From positions 39,046,370-39,110,369 of the forward strand of contig NC_065923.1 in NCBI RefSeq assembly GCF_024586455.1: 64,000 nucleotides of DNA. The letters run 5' to 3'. This document shows, piece by piece, positions 1 through 11,808 of this stretch. Each line of letters opens with the position of its first letter. The stretch's first letter is position 1. The notes below the pieces were generated by a model. The model ran no database searches, was not told the origin of the DNA, and saw only the letters and a list, made by a program, of their open reading frames with translations. The translations under genes and the position numbers were made by a program. This stretch comes from Bactrocera neohumeralis. Lineage: Eukaryota > Arthropoda > Insecta > Diptera > Tephritidae.

Positions 1-340
1 CTATCGTTTCACTGACTTGTAGCATGCTGCATTGTCTTTGTGAAAACTTTTTTTTCTTCAAATGCGGCCCTTTTTCGGTGATTTCATTCTTTAATCGGTC
101 CAATAACGCTATGTAATAGTCGCTGTTGATGGAGGGACCATCCCAAAATACAAACGCCATAACCTTACCAGCCACTCGGATGACTCTCGATTGGACTTCG
201 GAGTGAAATAATGGCGCCATGTTTCATCTGTTGTCACAAGTCGATTCAAAAACTCGAATTTCTTTCGCTTGAACATCTCCAATAGAATCCAAATAAAATT
301 GACCAATCCAAACTTTAGTTTCAACTGTACTTTTCCCGAA
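1..340 (-). pseudogene. mariner transposase relic, cut by the left window edge
   Basis: Minus-strand translation gives FKRKKFEFLNRLVTTDETW followed by an ESSEW-like motif. After frame breaks it gives INSDYYIALLDRLKNEITEKGP and a degraded HQDNA region at the window edge. VTxDETW contains the first catalytic Asp of mariner DDE/D enzymes. Stops and frameshifts make it non-functional. The C-terminal part lies outside the window. Confidence 0.75.
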
Positions 341-993
341 ATTCCTTTCTATCCATTTTTTACCATAAGAACAGTTTCTTCACTCAAAATGGCATAATTC
401 ATAAACTAATGATTTGACATCTGTCAAAAATATACAATCGTATGGATTTAACTGTAGTAGCGTGATACTGGGAAGTTTTCATTTGACCTGATACTGTAGG
501 GTATATGAGTTGTCCTGATTATGAATTTGAGTTCAAAAAATTTTCATCACCAACAGCTTTTGTTGTCCTTTCAGTAAATGGTGGTAATTTGACATCTACA
601 CCCCTTGACCACAGCACAAATCATCCAACGTGTTAGGAATGTTTACTAGGATTTTCGGTTTTAGCAACCCAATTTAGCTTTTAATAAAGTTCAAGCATTC
701 TCTTGGTCTCTTGGTTTTCTTGTTTCGTTTGAATACAGAGTCGGTTCTAAAATATCCTTAGCTTCTCTTAGATTTAGCAGTGTTTTCTTGTCAAAACTAA
801 TAACAATAACTTTGTTAAGATATTACATGTTTCCTCCTTCTTCCTGTACATACCGAAATAGCGCTCAAATTTTCAAAAAGATTGGTGCAGTAGTTTTGAA
901 GTTAGGAAAGGTACCGACTTTGAAAACGTGAGTTGTGAGGAAACGCTATAAAGTTAAGAAATCTGATGTAAAATGTTCATAAAACAAGAAAAA
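341..993. other. Non-coding AT-rich stretch, nothing recognised
   Basis: No open frame with protein-like composition, no terminal repeats and no RNA gene recognised between the mariner relic and the dispersed repeat. Confidence 0.5.
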
Positions 994-1424
994 ACGTTAA
1001 CTTCGGCGGCACCGAAACTAATATACCCTTCACAGGTGCATTTCTTTTAGTAACTATGTGTTCAGTTTGTATGGAAGCTATATGCTATAGTAATCCGATC
1101 TGAACAATTTTTTCGGAGATTATATTATTACCTTAAGTAGTAATCCATGTCAAATTTTGTGAAGATACCACGTCAAATGCGAAAGTTTACCAAAGTTTCC
1201 CTTGTTTCCGATCGTTCGGTTTGTATGGCAACTATATGCTAAAATGACGTTTACAAAATTTCAAAAGGATATCTTAAAATCTGAGGGACTGGTTCGTATA
1301 TATACAGACAGACAGACGGATATGGCTAAATCGACTCAGCTCAACATACTGATCATTTATACTCTATATATACTTTATAGGGTCTCCGACGCTTCCTTCT
1401 GGGTGTTTCAACCTTCGTGACAAA
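994..1424 (+). repeat. Dispersed repeat family R1, copy 1
   Basis: It runs from a 'cttcggcggcaccgaa' start through 'cacaggtgcatttctttt', two 'tttgtatggaagctatatg'-type blocks and a 'cagacagacagacgg' block, to 'gggtctccgacgcttccttc'. The same ordered blocks recur near 26.0, 26.9, 34.3, 34.6, 43.3 and 56.4 kb in either orientation, so this is an interspersed element of about 430-500 bases. It has no coding capacity. I know this sequence type as abundant in tephritid genomes. Confidence 0.8.
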
Positions 1425-1569
1425 CCTAATATAACCTGTTCAGGCTATAAATACTCACCAATTCATCCTTCGTTAATTTTGCGCCAAAGTTCTTGAGATA
1501 TTATTCGCTCATTTAAGTCAAAATAAAAAAATCGGAAGATATATGTAAATTTTAAACTCTACTTACTCC

Positions 1570-2297
1570 TTAAGGGGTTAGGGGTAGTCAGAGGCACGAA
1601 AAAATGAGAATTTTCAGTATTTTTTTTTTTGCTATTAAATCGTGTTATTTTACAAAAGTAATAATATGGCATTATTAAAGAATGTGTTGACTTGAAGTCA
1701 CGAATATTTCAAAAAAAAATAATAATTTCCAAAGTTATAGTTGTTTGTGTTGACCCTGTTCCAAAAAAAGGTACTTGCGGTGACAACCATAAGTCCTTGG
1801 AGATTCATCTAAAATCAATCGGACAAAAAAAATTAGTTTTATAAATACTTAGATAATCCTGGGCCTGATCGAAGGATTTTATTTATTTTTCAAAATCAAC
1901 AAAATAGCGGCCTCAGGAAATTTTTTTCTAAATTTTTGCGAAAAAATCAACAGTTAATTGGTCTTTAAAAAATCGAAATTTTTGAAAAAAAAAATACTTC
2001 GATCAGGCTCGAGTTTATTATGTATTCTAAAATCTGTATAGATTTTATTAAAATCTACTGAGCGGTTTTCGAGTTACAGTTGTCGCCAGTTCAAAAAATA
2101 TAGTTTTGAGAAAAACGCGTTTAAAGTTTCACACTAGCGCTTTGAAGCGCCCGAACTTTCTTTGTTATTTCTCGAATAACTCAAAAACTAATTATCGGAT
2201 CAACGTGAAATTTTCAGAGAATATTTTTAAGATATTACACTTAACGAAAATGCAAAATTAATTTTTTTGAAAATTCTGACTACCCCTAACCCCGTAA
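1570..2297. mobile_element. TTAA-type MITE, copy A
   Basis: Left end TTAA then ggggttaggggtagtcag; the right end is the inverse complement (ctgactacccctaacccc) followed by gtaa, a one-base decay of TTAA. The terminal inverted repeat is about 20 bases. The interior is non-coding, AT-rich and has a cgagaaaaacgcgtttaaa-like core shared with elements near 16.4, 23.2 and 37.2 kb. TTAA target sites suggest mobilisation by a piggyBac-like transposase (inference). Confidence 0.75.
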
Positions 2298-4224
2298 GGC
2301 TGGCTTGCAAAATTTAATTTTTTTTCATTAAAATAACTTTACAGAGCAGAACTGTCGAAAATCGAGTGTTACGTGAATGGGGAAAATGCGCTCTGCTCGG
2401 CTTTAAGCGCCCACTCTGCGAACACCCCTGGACTTTATTAGTAGTAAGTTTTCATTTAACTGCCTCAACCCTCTACTTACTTTATTTTAAAGCCTTACTG
2501 TTTTCCTTGTTTATGTTATTACAAATGTCACTAGAGCAATACCACACATCTTCACACATATCTGCTTACTTCTGCTATATACATATTATAAGTATATACA
2601 TATTTATATTTTCGGTGTCATGTGAGTCAATATTCGCTCATTAAGTGCACTGCATCAAGTGCCACAAACAATAGCAGTATCCTGATAAGCCGCAAAGTTG
2701 CTATTGGTTGCTATTGAAATGTACTCCGTAATTGTGTTATTGTTTTTGTAGCCGTGGTATGGTAATATGCGCATATGCGAGGATAATTGTAATTGTGACA
2801 GTCAAAGTTCATATTTCGTTGGCAAATATACGAAAACATATCATATGTCTTCCTAACACACTTGGGCATTTCAATGCAACACTTAAGTATTTATAAAGGG
2901 TGTGGCAACGTGTTGCATTAGATTCGATGCCTTTAATGAAATATTGGTGTGTAAGGTTATAAAATATTTTTTAAAACTTTAAGCTATGGGATTAGTCGCT
3001 TCAAATAAATTGAAAATTTTGTGCGATTTTAAAAATTATTATTACACTTTTTAAAAAATATTTTTTGTATCAAACTTATTTCAGCAATGATTTTTTTTAG
3101 TTTAAAATATTTTTCTATTTGCAAGACATTACATTTTTTTTCATAAAATGTCTGCTGAAAAGCATTGCATTTGTATTTCTCAAGTTACTTGACTTCAAGT
3201 AAAAAAATTTTAATTTACTTTCATATTATTAATGAAACACCCTGTACTTGTGTATGTTTATGCTTTTGTTTAACATATTTTAGATCCCTTTGTATGTAAA
3301 TTTCGAATGTGAATGTTTTGTTGACTCAACTCAAACTCTTCCGCCATTGTGGCGAAATGCTATTTGTGTGGCGTGTGGGCGTTTCCGCTAATTAAAAGCA
3401 TCACGTCACTTTGTTTAAAGTTTACTTTAGCAACATTTCATCTAATTGAAGTCTGCAAGTTGCGAAGGAATAACGGTGAAATTCCCTTAACGCTAATTTA
3501 ACAGGACTAAAACTATCTGGTATTACAATATGGAAATGGAAATATATTTGCTGTCGTTTATCCAAAAAAAAACCAAATTGGGACTCGGAGCAGAAATTTA
3601 ATTAGATTCAGAAAATGAAATGAAAGTTTTAATTAGTTTCAGAAAATGAAAACACAAATATAAAGAAATATGTTTAAGATATAGTTTTTTGATTTATTTG
3701 GAAAGATTATTGATTCGGGTGAGAACTTTTATCAACAATTTGTTTCTCATAAAAAATGAAATATTCAATTATAATTCACAGCAAAAAACTGCTATTAGCG
3801 AGAAACGGAGGAATGGAAGTTATAAAGAAATATCGTTTGAGAAATGTTAAGTCCGTGAGAAGTAAACTGAGCAAAATAAAAGAAAATGGCATATTCTATG
3901 AAAGTATATTCATATATTTGTAAGTGTTTAGAATTTACAGAAACACATCTTCAAATTTGTTAACTAAGTTAGATCTTTTTGAGTTATATGCAAACGCTTA
4001 GAGAATGTGTTCTGATAAACGCATATTCAATGCTCACTAACAGGATTCTAAAAGTGTTCGACCCAATCGTTTCCTATGTATCTGAAAATATAAAGGATGT
4101 TCAAATCAACTTTATGTAAATAAAATACGCATGTTTCTTCAGCCAAGCATATTTCTTGGCTTTTTCGATTTCGGTCATAGAAACTTAGTTGTAAACTTTA
4201 TTCATGATTTTAAAATATTTAACT
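2298..4224. other. Non-coding stretch, AT-rich, no gene seen
   Basis: Only short chance frames. A 92-codon hydrophobic frame at 2366-2644 has no recognisable domain and is likely intronic or intergenic noise. A short near-duplicate 'ttaattag...ttcagaaaatgaaa' occurs around 3598-3650. Confidence 0.5.
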
Positions 4225-4810
4225 TATTCTTCAAAATTTATGTCGTCTCTTGTTTTTTCCAAACCTGGAAACAGTTTTTAAAGTCAATTTTCTTCAATGT
4301 CTTCAATTGACTCAAAACCGTTTCCTCGGAGCGGTCAACTGAGTTTTCTGAATAATCAGAAGTCACACGGAGCTAAGTCAGGCAACTACGGCGCTATTGG
4401 TTGAACTCACGAATAATCAATGCAGTATGCGATGGCGCATTATCGTAGTGCAAAAACCAAGAGCCATCGATCCATATCAAATAGTATTTCTTGTGGACAG
4501 GTTGGCCGGTCGGAGTTAATTTGGAGTGTAGCAGACCTCGATTATCGAAGCACGCTGTCAACATTAATTTTTTACTGATTTGTCGTGGCTTTTTAGGCTT
4601 CGGCTCACCTTTGTCATGAATAACACGTCTCATGACATCCTGGTAGTCGGAAAATATTGTTTCACAAACGTTAACGCTACGCTGTTTCTCGAAAAGATTG
4701 AGTGGTTTGGAACCGACTATGCTTACACTTTTCTTGTACTCAAATGATATTTCAAAATGATTTTCACTGACCCTTCCGATATTCCAACGAAGCCTTTTAC
4801 GACTCAGATT
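4225..4810 (-). pseudogene. mariner transposase relic A
   Basis: The minus-strand frame includes NLFEKQRSVNVCETIFSDYQ, DVMRRVIHDKGEPKPKKPRQ, a PTGQPVHKKYY motif and FLHYDNAPSHTALIIREF, which holds the second catalytic Asp block. After breaks the C-terminal FKNCFQVWKK follows. The first catalytic block (TGDET-like) is missing between VI and GEPKPKKP, a deletion. It belongs to the same subfamily as the + strand relic at 29185-29760. Confidence 0.85.
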
Positions 4811-5570
4811 GAAGTATCTCCAAAACATACGTTTTGGACGCATCAACCCTCACTTCAGATGTCGAAACGTGTCGAACTCATAGTTTATTTTTTATGAACG
4901 AGAATAAAAATAAATCATTTGGTGCCGGACTATACGGTGTGTGAAATCGCTGTTTTGTGTACTCAAAACTGCATTTACTTCAATCAATGTCTGAGAGCTG
5001 AAGAGTGATCCATCTTCGGCGGTTGGTTTTTCTGATTTCTTGAAAGACAACTGGCAAAAGAATGGTTGTATACCACTCCGAATTTACTGTTCCGCGTTGA
5101 TGTTAACGTAGTTTTTTAACATTTCTTTTAACCAATCGGCACCTGCTTTTTTTGAGCGAATGACAAATTGTGTGGGATCCAAGGTGAACAAATGTTCATG
5201 TAATACATATTGAATGTATGCTGATCTCGCTAATGCCTAGAGTTGTGTTAATCTCACGATAGATCAGGTTACGATTTCTCAATATCAGTTTGCGAACAGC
5301 ATCAATGGTTTATGGAACAACAACAACTGATTTTGAATTACCTTCAACGAAATTCGTGTGGGAGTGATCTTTGACCTCGATTAAATTCACTATATCATGG
5401 ATAACCGCTTCTCTTTGATGGAGCTTCATCGCCAAAAGTTTAATTATTGTCCTCGGTACACTGTTGCAGAGTTAATCCAAGTCGAAATAATCGCGCGAAA
5501 ATGTCGGTGATTTAATTCCAACTTTTAACTGAGCTGAATATTTTAAGTCACTGTAAACAACACAAACAGC
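4811..5570 (-). pseudogene. mariner transposase relic B, different subfamily from its neighbour
   Basis: Minus-strand frames read a degraded N-terminal HTH region (AVRKLILRNRNLIYREI), then RCRLVKRNVKKLR, a GTVNSEWYTTILLPVVFQEI block, and the C-terminal YSPAPNDLFLFSFIKNKL with RHVSTSEVRVDASK. The segment with the first catalytic Asp is deleted between KKLR and GTVNSEW. It directly abuts relic A with the same orientation. Confidence 0.8.
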
Positions 5571-6933
5571 GCTCGTAGGTCAAAACGTTCTAAGTCAAAT
5601 ATGTAAAAATTTACGATAAAGTTGTGAGTTGCCATATTGCAACAATGGATTGCCAAATCCCGAAATATAAAGAGCAACCTACGTATTTCTGACTTGTTTG
5701 ATGGTTTACTGCAGAATCGGTAAAGCTTGGTATTTTGAGACGTTTTTAAAGCCTTTCATGTAGTAATATATCAACTCAACAAAAAATTAAATATGAAAGG
5801 AACTGTCCTGATATTATAATAATTTGACAATTCTAGCAATTTATATAAAGTTATCAATAATATATGACATAAATTAAAACATATAAACTTTAAGAAAGTA
5901 GTTGAATCAGCTACAATATCACCGAATTAAATATTTTATTTTGTCTCCAACTTCCTAATGACTCTACCCGCATCACATTGCGCCGCACCCAGTCCAACCG
6001 CCCTTTCCGCATCGCGTAGCAGCCTTGCGGTTACGGCGTCAGCAAGAAAAATGGCGCCGAATACAATAACTCCTACGCAGTAAGCTAAGGAACCGTTTTA
6101 AAAGAGTAATCGGAGTTCATCGACCGCATATGAAAATTTTTCAATTGAATGAATGTGGGAGTGAATTGAATGAGTTATGAGCAAACTTAGCTGCAAGCGT
6201 TGCATGCTCGCTCGTGACTTTAAAAGCCACATAAAAGTGTAAAACTTTTGCCGCCACATTAGTTTAGCTTAGTTTGACTGCTCGGCTGACAAACGGCTTC
6301 AGCTATGGCAATGGCTTCGCCGGAACTACATCTCGCTGAATGACAAAGGCTTTGCGGTGAAATGTCCTTTTCCTTGCCTTTGCGCGGTTACCCTTTCTAA
6401 GCATGGCTTTTGATTCCGAGATTCTGGTGGAAGGTGCTATTCTGTTTTTCTATAAGTTGTAAGCGAAAATAAGGAAAATTAATTATAAGAAAACGGCAGT
6501 CATACTCTAGTGAAAAAAGTGAGTACTTTTAATGAAGTAGAAATGTTTAATAATTCCTACGTGATAATATTTGACTATGGAAACAATAGGAGCGTTTATC
6601 GCTATTCTACAGGCGTCTTCATTAAGGACTATGAAGTGGCTCCTAATTGTAATTCTCGCTATTTCGCGCTATGTGAGTATGAGACAAAAGTTGCAGAAAA
6701 TGTTTAATGATGTTAAGAGGTGAATTATAAAATGATTTTTCCTGCTTTTATTTTGGTGCATTGGCATACTCCTCCGGAATAAAACAGGACGCAGATGGAG
6801 AAGCTATAGACCTGTCAGAACACGAATCTCCGGATTATAACTGGATGTATCTTGATGTCTCCCATCGATCATCTTCATAGTGAGGCCAGCACTTCTTCTC
6901 TAAAACAGTATCTACTCGGCTGTTTTCGCAGAA
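5571..6933. other. Non-coding stretch with a locally GC-richer patch
   Basis: The 5965-6080 and 6280-6410 parts are less AT-rich and contain short GC blocks. No spliceable or protein-like frame was recognised. This could be regulatory sequence, but I see no specific motif to support it. Confidence 0.4.
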
Positions 6934-7023
6934 ATGGTCAAAGAAAATGCGAACTATTTAAGATGATGAAAGTGTGAAGCACAAAAAAAAGCATAAAATT
7001 TGTGATTTGTGATAAAATGTTGA
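6934..7023 (+). repeat. Left arm of a ~90-bp long inverted repeat
   Basis: This arm is the inverse complement of 8412-8503, with only a few mismatches over about 90 bases (blocks 'atggtcaaagaaaatgcgaa' and 'aatttgtgatttgtgataaa'). The two arms enclose about 1.39 kb. The arms end abruptly, as terminal inverted repeats do. Confidence 0.85.
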
Positions 7024-7053
7024 GTCAGGTGCTTGAAACGGAGCCGCCTCCTA

Positions 7054-7640
7054 CTAACAGCAGGAGAACATGCCTCCAACTCGTGGGCGCAAGTGAACAA
7101 TATACCGTCCAAATTTTGTAAGCGACCTATTTCCGACAGGCACAGAGCCTATTAACACCTTCATTGACTTCCTCCCAGTGTATGGCGAACTTGGAATGTA
7201 AACAAAACCGATAGAAAAGGACCATAAATCTTTCGCAGAACCTTTCTCTCGAAAACTCGCCACGTCGACTCATCAGTTGTTGTCATGGTTCAAGCCTCTG
7301 CACCATATAGCAGGAAGGGTATTATAAGTGACTTGAAGAATTTGGTCTTTGCTCGTCGAGAGAAGACTTTACTTATCAATTGCTTACTCACTCCTGTTAG
7401 CAAGAGTTATTCTGCGTTGGATTTGGAGGCTGACGTTGTTGTTGGTGTTGATGCTGGTTCCAAGACGAAATTATCTACGACTTCGAAGTTATGACTGTCA
7501 ACAGTGACGTGGGAGCCAAGTCGCGAGTTCGACGACTATTTGTTTGATGATAGGAGTTATTTTGTCTTGCTTTCCAGACCCATTTGCTTTGCTTCCTTGT
7601 CCAGTCTGGAGGAAGCAAAACTAACGGCGCGGGTCTGAGT
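7054..7640 (-). pseudogene. Non-LTR retrotransposon relic, 3' part of reverse transcriptase (family L1t)
   Basis: Minus-strand translation gives SRLDKEAKQMGLE, SHVTVDSHNFEVVDNFV and a degraded 'cell-wall' of the C-terminal FREKGSAKDLW (normally VFERKVLRKIYGP). The same element occurs at 42850-43215, 45305-46261 and 54733-56230. Stops and deletions throughout. It lies inside the 6934-8503 inverted-repeat structure. Confidence 0.8.
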
Positions 7641-8411
7641 ACTGTAGCAGGTTAAACACTTATTTATTCAGAATATACCCTGATACATCAAATACGTACA
7701 TATATGTTCTGCATGCAATGAGTACCCCATGACTATCTCTTTGCATGCTCAATGAAACCAACTAAATAACTCATCTGTTTCTATGGTCCGAACCCGTCGA
7801 AACAACTCGTTCCTGCGCCTACCGTTAAGTGATTTCGACAAAGGTTAACTTATTGCTTTCCCCCAAGCAGGGTCTGCGTAACCGTTACAAGAACAGCAGC
7901 AACAACGATCACCACAGAGCCTCCTTCGGAGAGATGAGTCTCCTTCACGAAGGTGAGCCTTCATTTCGATATCTCGTTTATAGTGGTCTTGAGTTCGCTG
8001 ACTGTGCGAGCAATAACTGAGGAGCCGGCAAGTAAGATCATTCTTGTTTCAATATCTTTAGACAGGAAACCATGCAAAGTTTTATTGTCTGCATGCGGTC
8101 TTATACAAAAGGGGGTAAACCTCGCGTTAGCGCTGGTTGAAGCTTTTCGCGGCTGCACGGTCTGACCCAGAGAAAACCCTTGAGATTCATTTCAATGACC
8201 TCAGTACTACTACTTGCGCTCAGTAACATTCATCTTGCCTCTTTGATTACAAAAACAAAAAAATATTAGCAGCAACTATTTTATCGATTTTTATTTTTTT
8301 TTATTTTTTTTAATACCATTCAGTAAAATTTTCCATTGCCACTGTAACGTCGGAAACCATTTCTGAAGTAATTAATTGTTCGTCAGCTTAATTCCGCTTC
8401 AATCATGACAT
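7641..8411. other. Unassigned interior of the inverted-repeat structure
   Basis: Overlapping short frames occur on both strands around 7829-8165, with near-average GC, but I recognise no protein family. The 8230-8320 part is A/T-rich with poly-T. Confidence 0.4.
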
Positions 8412-8503
8412 TCAACATTTTATCACAAATCACAAATTTTATTGTTTTTTTTTTGTGCATCACACTTCCATCATCTTAAACAGTTCGCATTTTCTTTGAC
8501 CAT
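8412..8503 (-). repeat. Right arm of the ~90-bp long inverted repeat
   Basis: Inverse complement of 6934-7023; see that entry. Outside this arm the sequence changes to unrelated DNA. Confidence 0.85.
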
Positions 8504-9373
8504 CACGCCGCTCTCGCATTAATTCCCCGCCAAAACTTTACCTTTCATCTTACGTTTCGGTATTTTCTCTTCGTTGCTGTCCTTCCATCATTTTCTCATT
8601 ATGTTATAATTAAATGCGATTCCGTCCAATTAGTTTCAGCTCGATTAATGCGAATGAAGTGTGTTGGGTATTTGGTGTGCGTGAGCTGTGCTTTGTCCAA
8701 TATTATATAGGTATTTACTTACTTTAAGCCTCACACTCCTCCTAGATATACAGTTCAAGGATACTCGCACACTTCAGCTTGAAGTGCTGATAGCTGCGAC
8801 AGGAATGACTAAATGCGAATGTACGAATGAGTGCACAAATGATGTGCTGCTGTGGCATCATCGTTGGAATTGCCAATAAAAAAGCAGTGTGGAGTGACAC
8901 TATTTCGCTGCCAAGACCTCCGCCGCCTTACATTATTGATTGCACAGCCAATCAACCGACCTACATACACACATACCTATGTATATACAGAGTTATCTGT
9001 AAGAGTGTGAGTTTGAGGGCGGCCATCAGAGGGCACTTGATTTATTGTGTTAAGTGTTTGCGATTCGTTTGGTCGTCTCTTTGCGTGCCTGTGTGTCTCT
9101 GATACTTTCCACATTTCCTCATCGTCTTAATTTGCTTATTACTGGGCTTCGGCGTTTAAGTAGTGAAACAAATAAAAAATTAAATACAAATGGACGCGTT
9201 GTTCTGGTAAGAATTTGTAATACTGAAAATTAATGTCAAAATAAGTTCAAATAATTGGTTCGAGATTTCGTAATTACATGAATAAAAGAAGCAATTTTGG
9301 GATGAGACTCGAAACACATCGAAATGTGCTTAACGGTCATTAAATATTAATAATATAATATCTACATAAATCA
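8504..9373. other. Non-coding stretch, no gene seen
   Basis: Short frames only, with no domain. It contains simple acatacaca-type runs near 8960. Confidence 0.5.
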
Positions 9374-9592
9374 AGTATGTTCACACTTGCGATTGATAAT
9401 GAAGTATCTCGGCAGTCCAGTATATGGAGCCGAAACTGATATTGGCCATCTCAACAAATTTGGAATGGACTCCAATCGCCTTGGCGATTTATTAGAACTT
9501 TCAAGTAGCACAACGGACCGGCGTTCTAAGCTGTCCAAGTAGGATCCTTCTTAGGATCGACCTCTTAACCTAACTTAACCAACCTGCGATTC
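9374..9592 (+). mobile_element. Truncated LINE 3' end with TAACC-type tail (tentative)
   Basis: Ends 'aagctgtccaagtaggatcc...cctaacttaacc', which resembles the end of the fragment at 32560-33145 ('aagctgtccgagtgagatcc...cataacctaac'), including the 'acaacggaccgg' block. A 5'-truncated retrotransposon copy is the simplest reading. Confidence 0.5.
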
Positions 9593-9739
9593 ATAATTTA
9601 TAAATTGGAATAAAAATAAATCCAATATTTTTGCATTAATTGGAAGTTTTATTTGGCATAGTTACAATTATCCGATTTTGTTGAAATATACACCTGTTCA
9701 ATAACCTGTTAGGAATTACTTACAGTCGATTTTCAAAAG

Positions 9740-9990
9740 TTTTCCTTAAGGAAGATTTAGTAATCACGAGGCTTCAAATCCAATAAGGTGCCCAACAACA
9801 ACCCAACCTTGGTCCCGGCAATTCTTCTGAGAAGTCACTATCTATTCGTGCGGTCAATTCCTGAGTGATTGCTTACCTCAGACGTTCCATTTGTTGACAG
9901 TATAGTAGATACGGATAAACAGTTTGGCCATAGAGAATGAGCTAATAGTAGTTGATTTCCCGCAAACCTGAACAAAAACAGAGCAAATTC
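9740..9990 (-). pseudogene. Degraded mariner transposase relic
   Basis: The minus strand gives a YYCQQMERLRQAI-like block after a single frame break, then TSQKNCRDQGWVVVGHLI, matching the mariner 'TRQKLRELGWEVLMHPPY' region in outline. The HxDNA block between them is deleted. Similar to the relic at 39640-39900. Confidence 0.45.
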
Positions 9991-10254
9991 TTCCTCAATC
10001 AACAGTCAATCAGGGTTTGGTCACCATTTGAGCCAGCTCACCGCAATTCGCCCTCCACCATTCTCGTTTGTCGTTGTCGATGCTATCAGTAACCATCTAC
10101 TTCAGACATCGATCGATTTTTTTGTGAATACAGATGGAAATTCGGTGCTTTAGTACTCTTGAGTTAACTTGTGTGGCACCCATACTTAGAGCTTCTTTTA
10201 TATTAATTCTTATTTGAATGGTTCCAAGTGATTTTTTGTGCCATGTTTAGCTTT

Positions 10255-10880
10255 TAGCTAGAGGAAATGCATTTTCGGCATCAAAATTTCCTGGGCGGTT
10301 CTACAAAACCAAGTCCCTTGCAAGTCTACATCTAGACCATAGTGTCCGAGAAAGTCGGCGGCTGATATGACCTGTGAGGCGTCTTCTATAATATTCCATA
10401 GGAATTCACGGCGTAAATTCAGGTTTAACCTCAGGATGACTTCGCCGTAGCTAAACACAGGAGAGCCATTAGTGCAACCAATTAAAAAATGCATGTTGCG
10501 TTGCCACCAAATTTAACGTGGTACCAACAAAGGCTGTGTAGATTTCGGTCAACGGATTTGTTGCTGAAGCGGTCGCTACCCTAAAGCAAACTGACTTGCT
10601 TTGACACAGTGGCAGTTTCAGCTGATTAATTGAAAATTTCTCGTAATGACTGAGGTTCGGAGCTAATACTACACACATCGCCGTCTTTCAATGCCAGATA
10701 TTCGGTGATGGAATCCTAAATTTTGACCTTCTCACTGATTGCAACGTTGGTGGCGATGATAGCTGCCTGCATTTAAGGCGGAAATAGGCTCACCCAGAGG
10801 TCATGGAGTATGCTTTCGCTTAGCGCTGACCCTGCAATGCGCCGCATCTCGCAGTACAAGTCGCTAAGTCGGCGATCCCC
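10255..10880 (-). pseudogene. Gypsy-type LTR retrotransposon relic (gag C-part and protease)
   Basis: The minus-strand reading from 10880 gives GDRRLSDLYCEMRRIAGSAL and SESILHDLWVSLFPP then a stop, a pattern typical of Gypsy gag. Further on it gives TNGSPVFSYGEVILRLNLNL and RREFLWNIIEDASQVISAAD then FLGHYGLDVDLQG, the C-terminal part of the retropepsin domain (I/V-x-x-ADFL-x-H-x-G-L). Several stops and frameshifts; no LTRs recognised. RT and integrase are absent. Confidence 0.7.
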
Positions 10881-11248
10881 TAAAGAGGAAGTATGAAACT
10901 CAATTGAAGAAACTATCAATTGAGTTTCACACTTCAAGATATAATAGTACAGTTGTACAGTTTCTTTTTTTATATTGCGTGATAAAAGAGCAAAGATAGT
11001 ATATACTTATTATCCACTAGCGGCACAAGAAACCCATAAACGAATTTTTTACAACCATGCTTCATAGCTTAAAAGTATCCTTCAATTTAAAAGTCAATGC
11101 TTCCAAGCTTCTTAAATTTAAAACACACAAGCCCTTAGCATGGCTTGGTAGACTTTCATTTTTTCAGTTCGTTTTTTGTAAAGAACCGTACTTAAGTCTT
11201 TATCCTATTGGATTTTTTACTTTTGTCTGTATTTTAAAATTCTTTGAC
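10881..11248. other. Short inverted repeat and non-coding sequence
   Basis: A local inverted repeat at about 10891-10939 ('tatgaaactcaattga' and 'tcaattgagtttcaca') could form a hairpin. The frame starting at 11057 has no recognised domain and runs across the end of the 11249 element, so I do not call it a gene. Confidence 0.5.
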
Positions 11249-11808
11249 TCTCAAAGTGTAAGCACAATGGCTACGACAGACTGCAAACTACATCTGTCAA
11301 ATATTAAAATACACACGTTCTTATGTGTTATTTCGACAGCTGCACGACTACACGACTGCAGGCCGACAGTTGTCGTTCTCGCTAACTTCAAATTGCTCCT
11401 ATTTTTGCCAACGACAGTACGACGACAGTAGAGTTGACAGTAGAATGGAAGATAGAAAGAGGAGGTAGAGTGGTGATGCCACTAATATGTAAAATGTAAA
11501 ATTATTCACAGCTCTAACAAACTTGATGTTATTTTACAAATAAAAGCTATATTATAGCTCTATTATATCATTTGTAATAACAATTGATAATTTAAAGCAA
11601 AAATATTTATTTCTATTTTTTGCATAAAAAATTTCTTTGAACTTAAAATTTCTTTGGCCACAACGAAATTGTGTATATACAAAATGGACAACTGCGTTGT
11701 TTTGTGTTAACTTCTCAAAATGTGTAAGATGAACAACGACGTTCTCAGTTCACTGTCGTGCCGCTGCAGTCTGTCGTAGCCATTGTGTTTACACTTTCAG
11801 CTTTGAGA
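11249..11808. mobile_element. MITE-like element with ~40-base terminal inverted repeats
   Basis: Left end 11249-11285 and right end 11765-11808 are inverse complements ('cacaatggctacgacagact' shared exactly, with a 6-7 base indel nearer the tip). Interior non-coding, with repeated 'cgacagt' words. About 560 bases. Superfamily not assigned. Confidence 0.65.

Noticed and set aside
7829..8165. Overlapping + and - frames inside the inverted-repeat structure
   Set aside because: Three mutually overlapping frames with no recognised family; not called as a gene.
11057..11431. 124-codon + frame
   Set aside because: It crosses the end of the 11249 inverted-repeat element and shows no family features.
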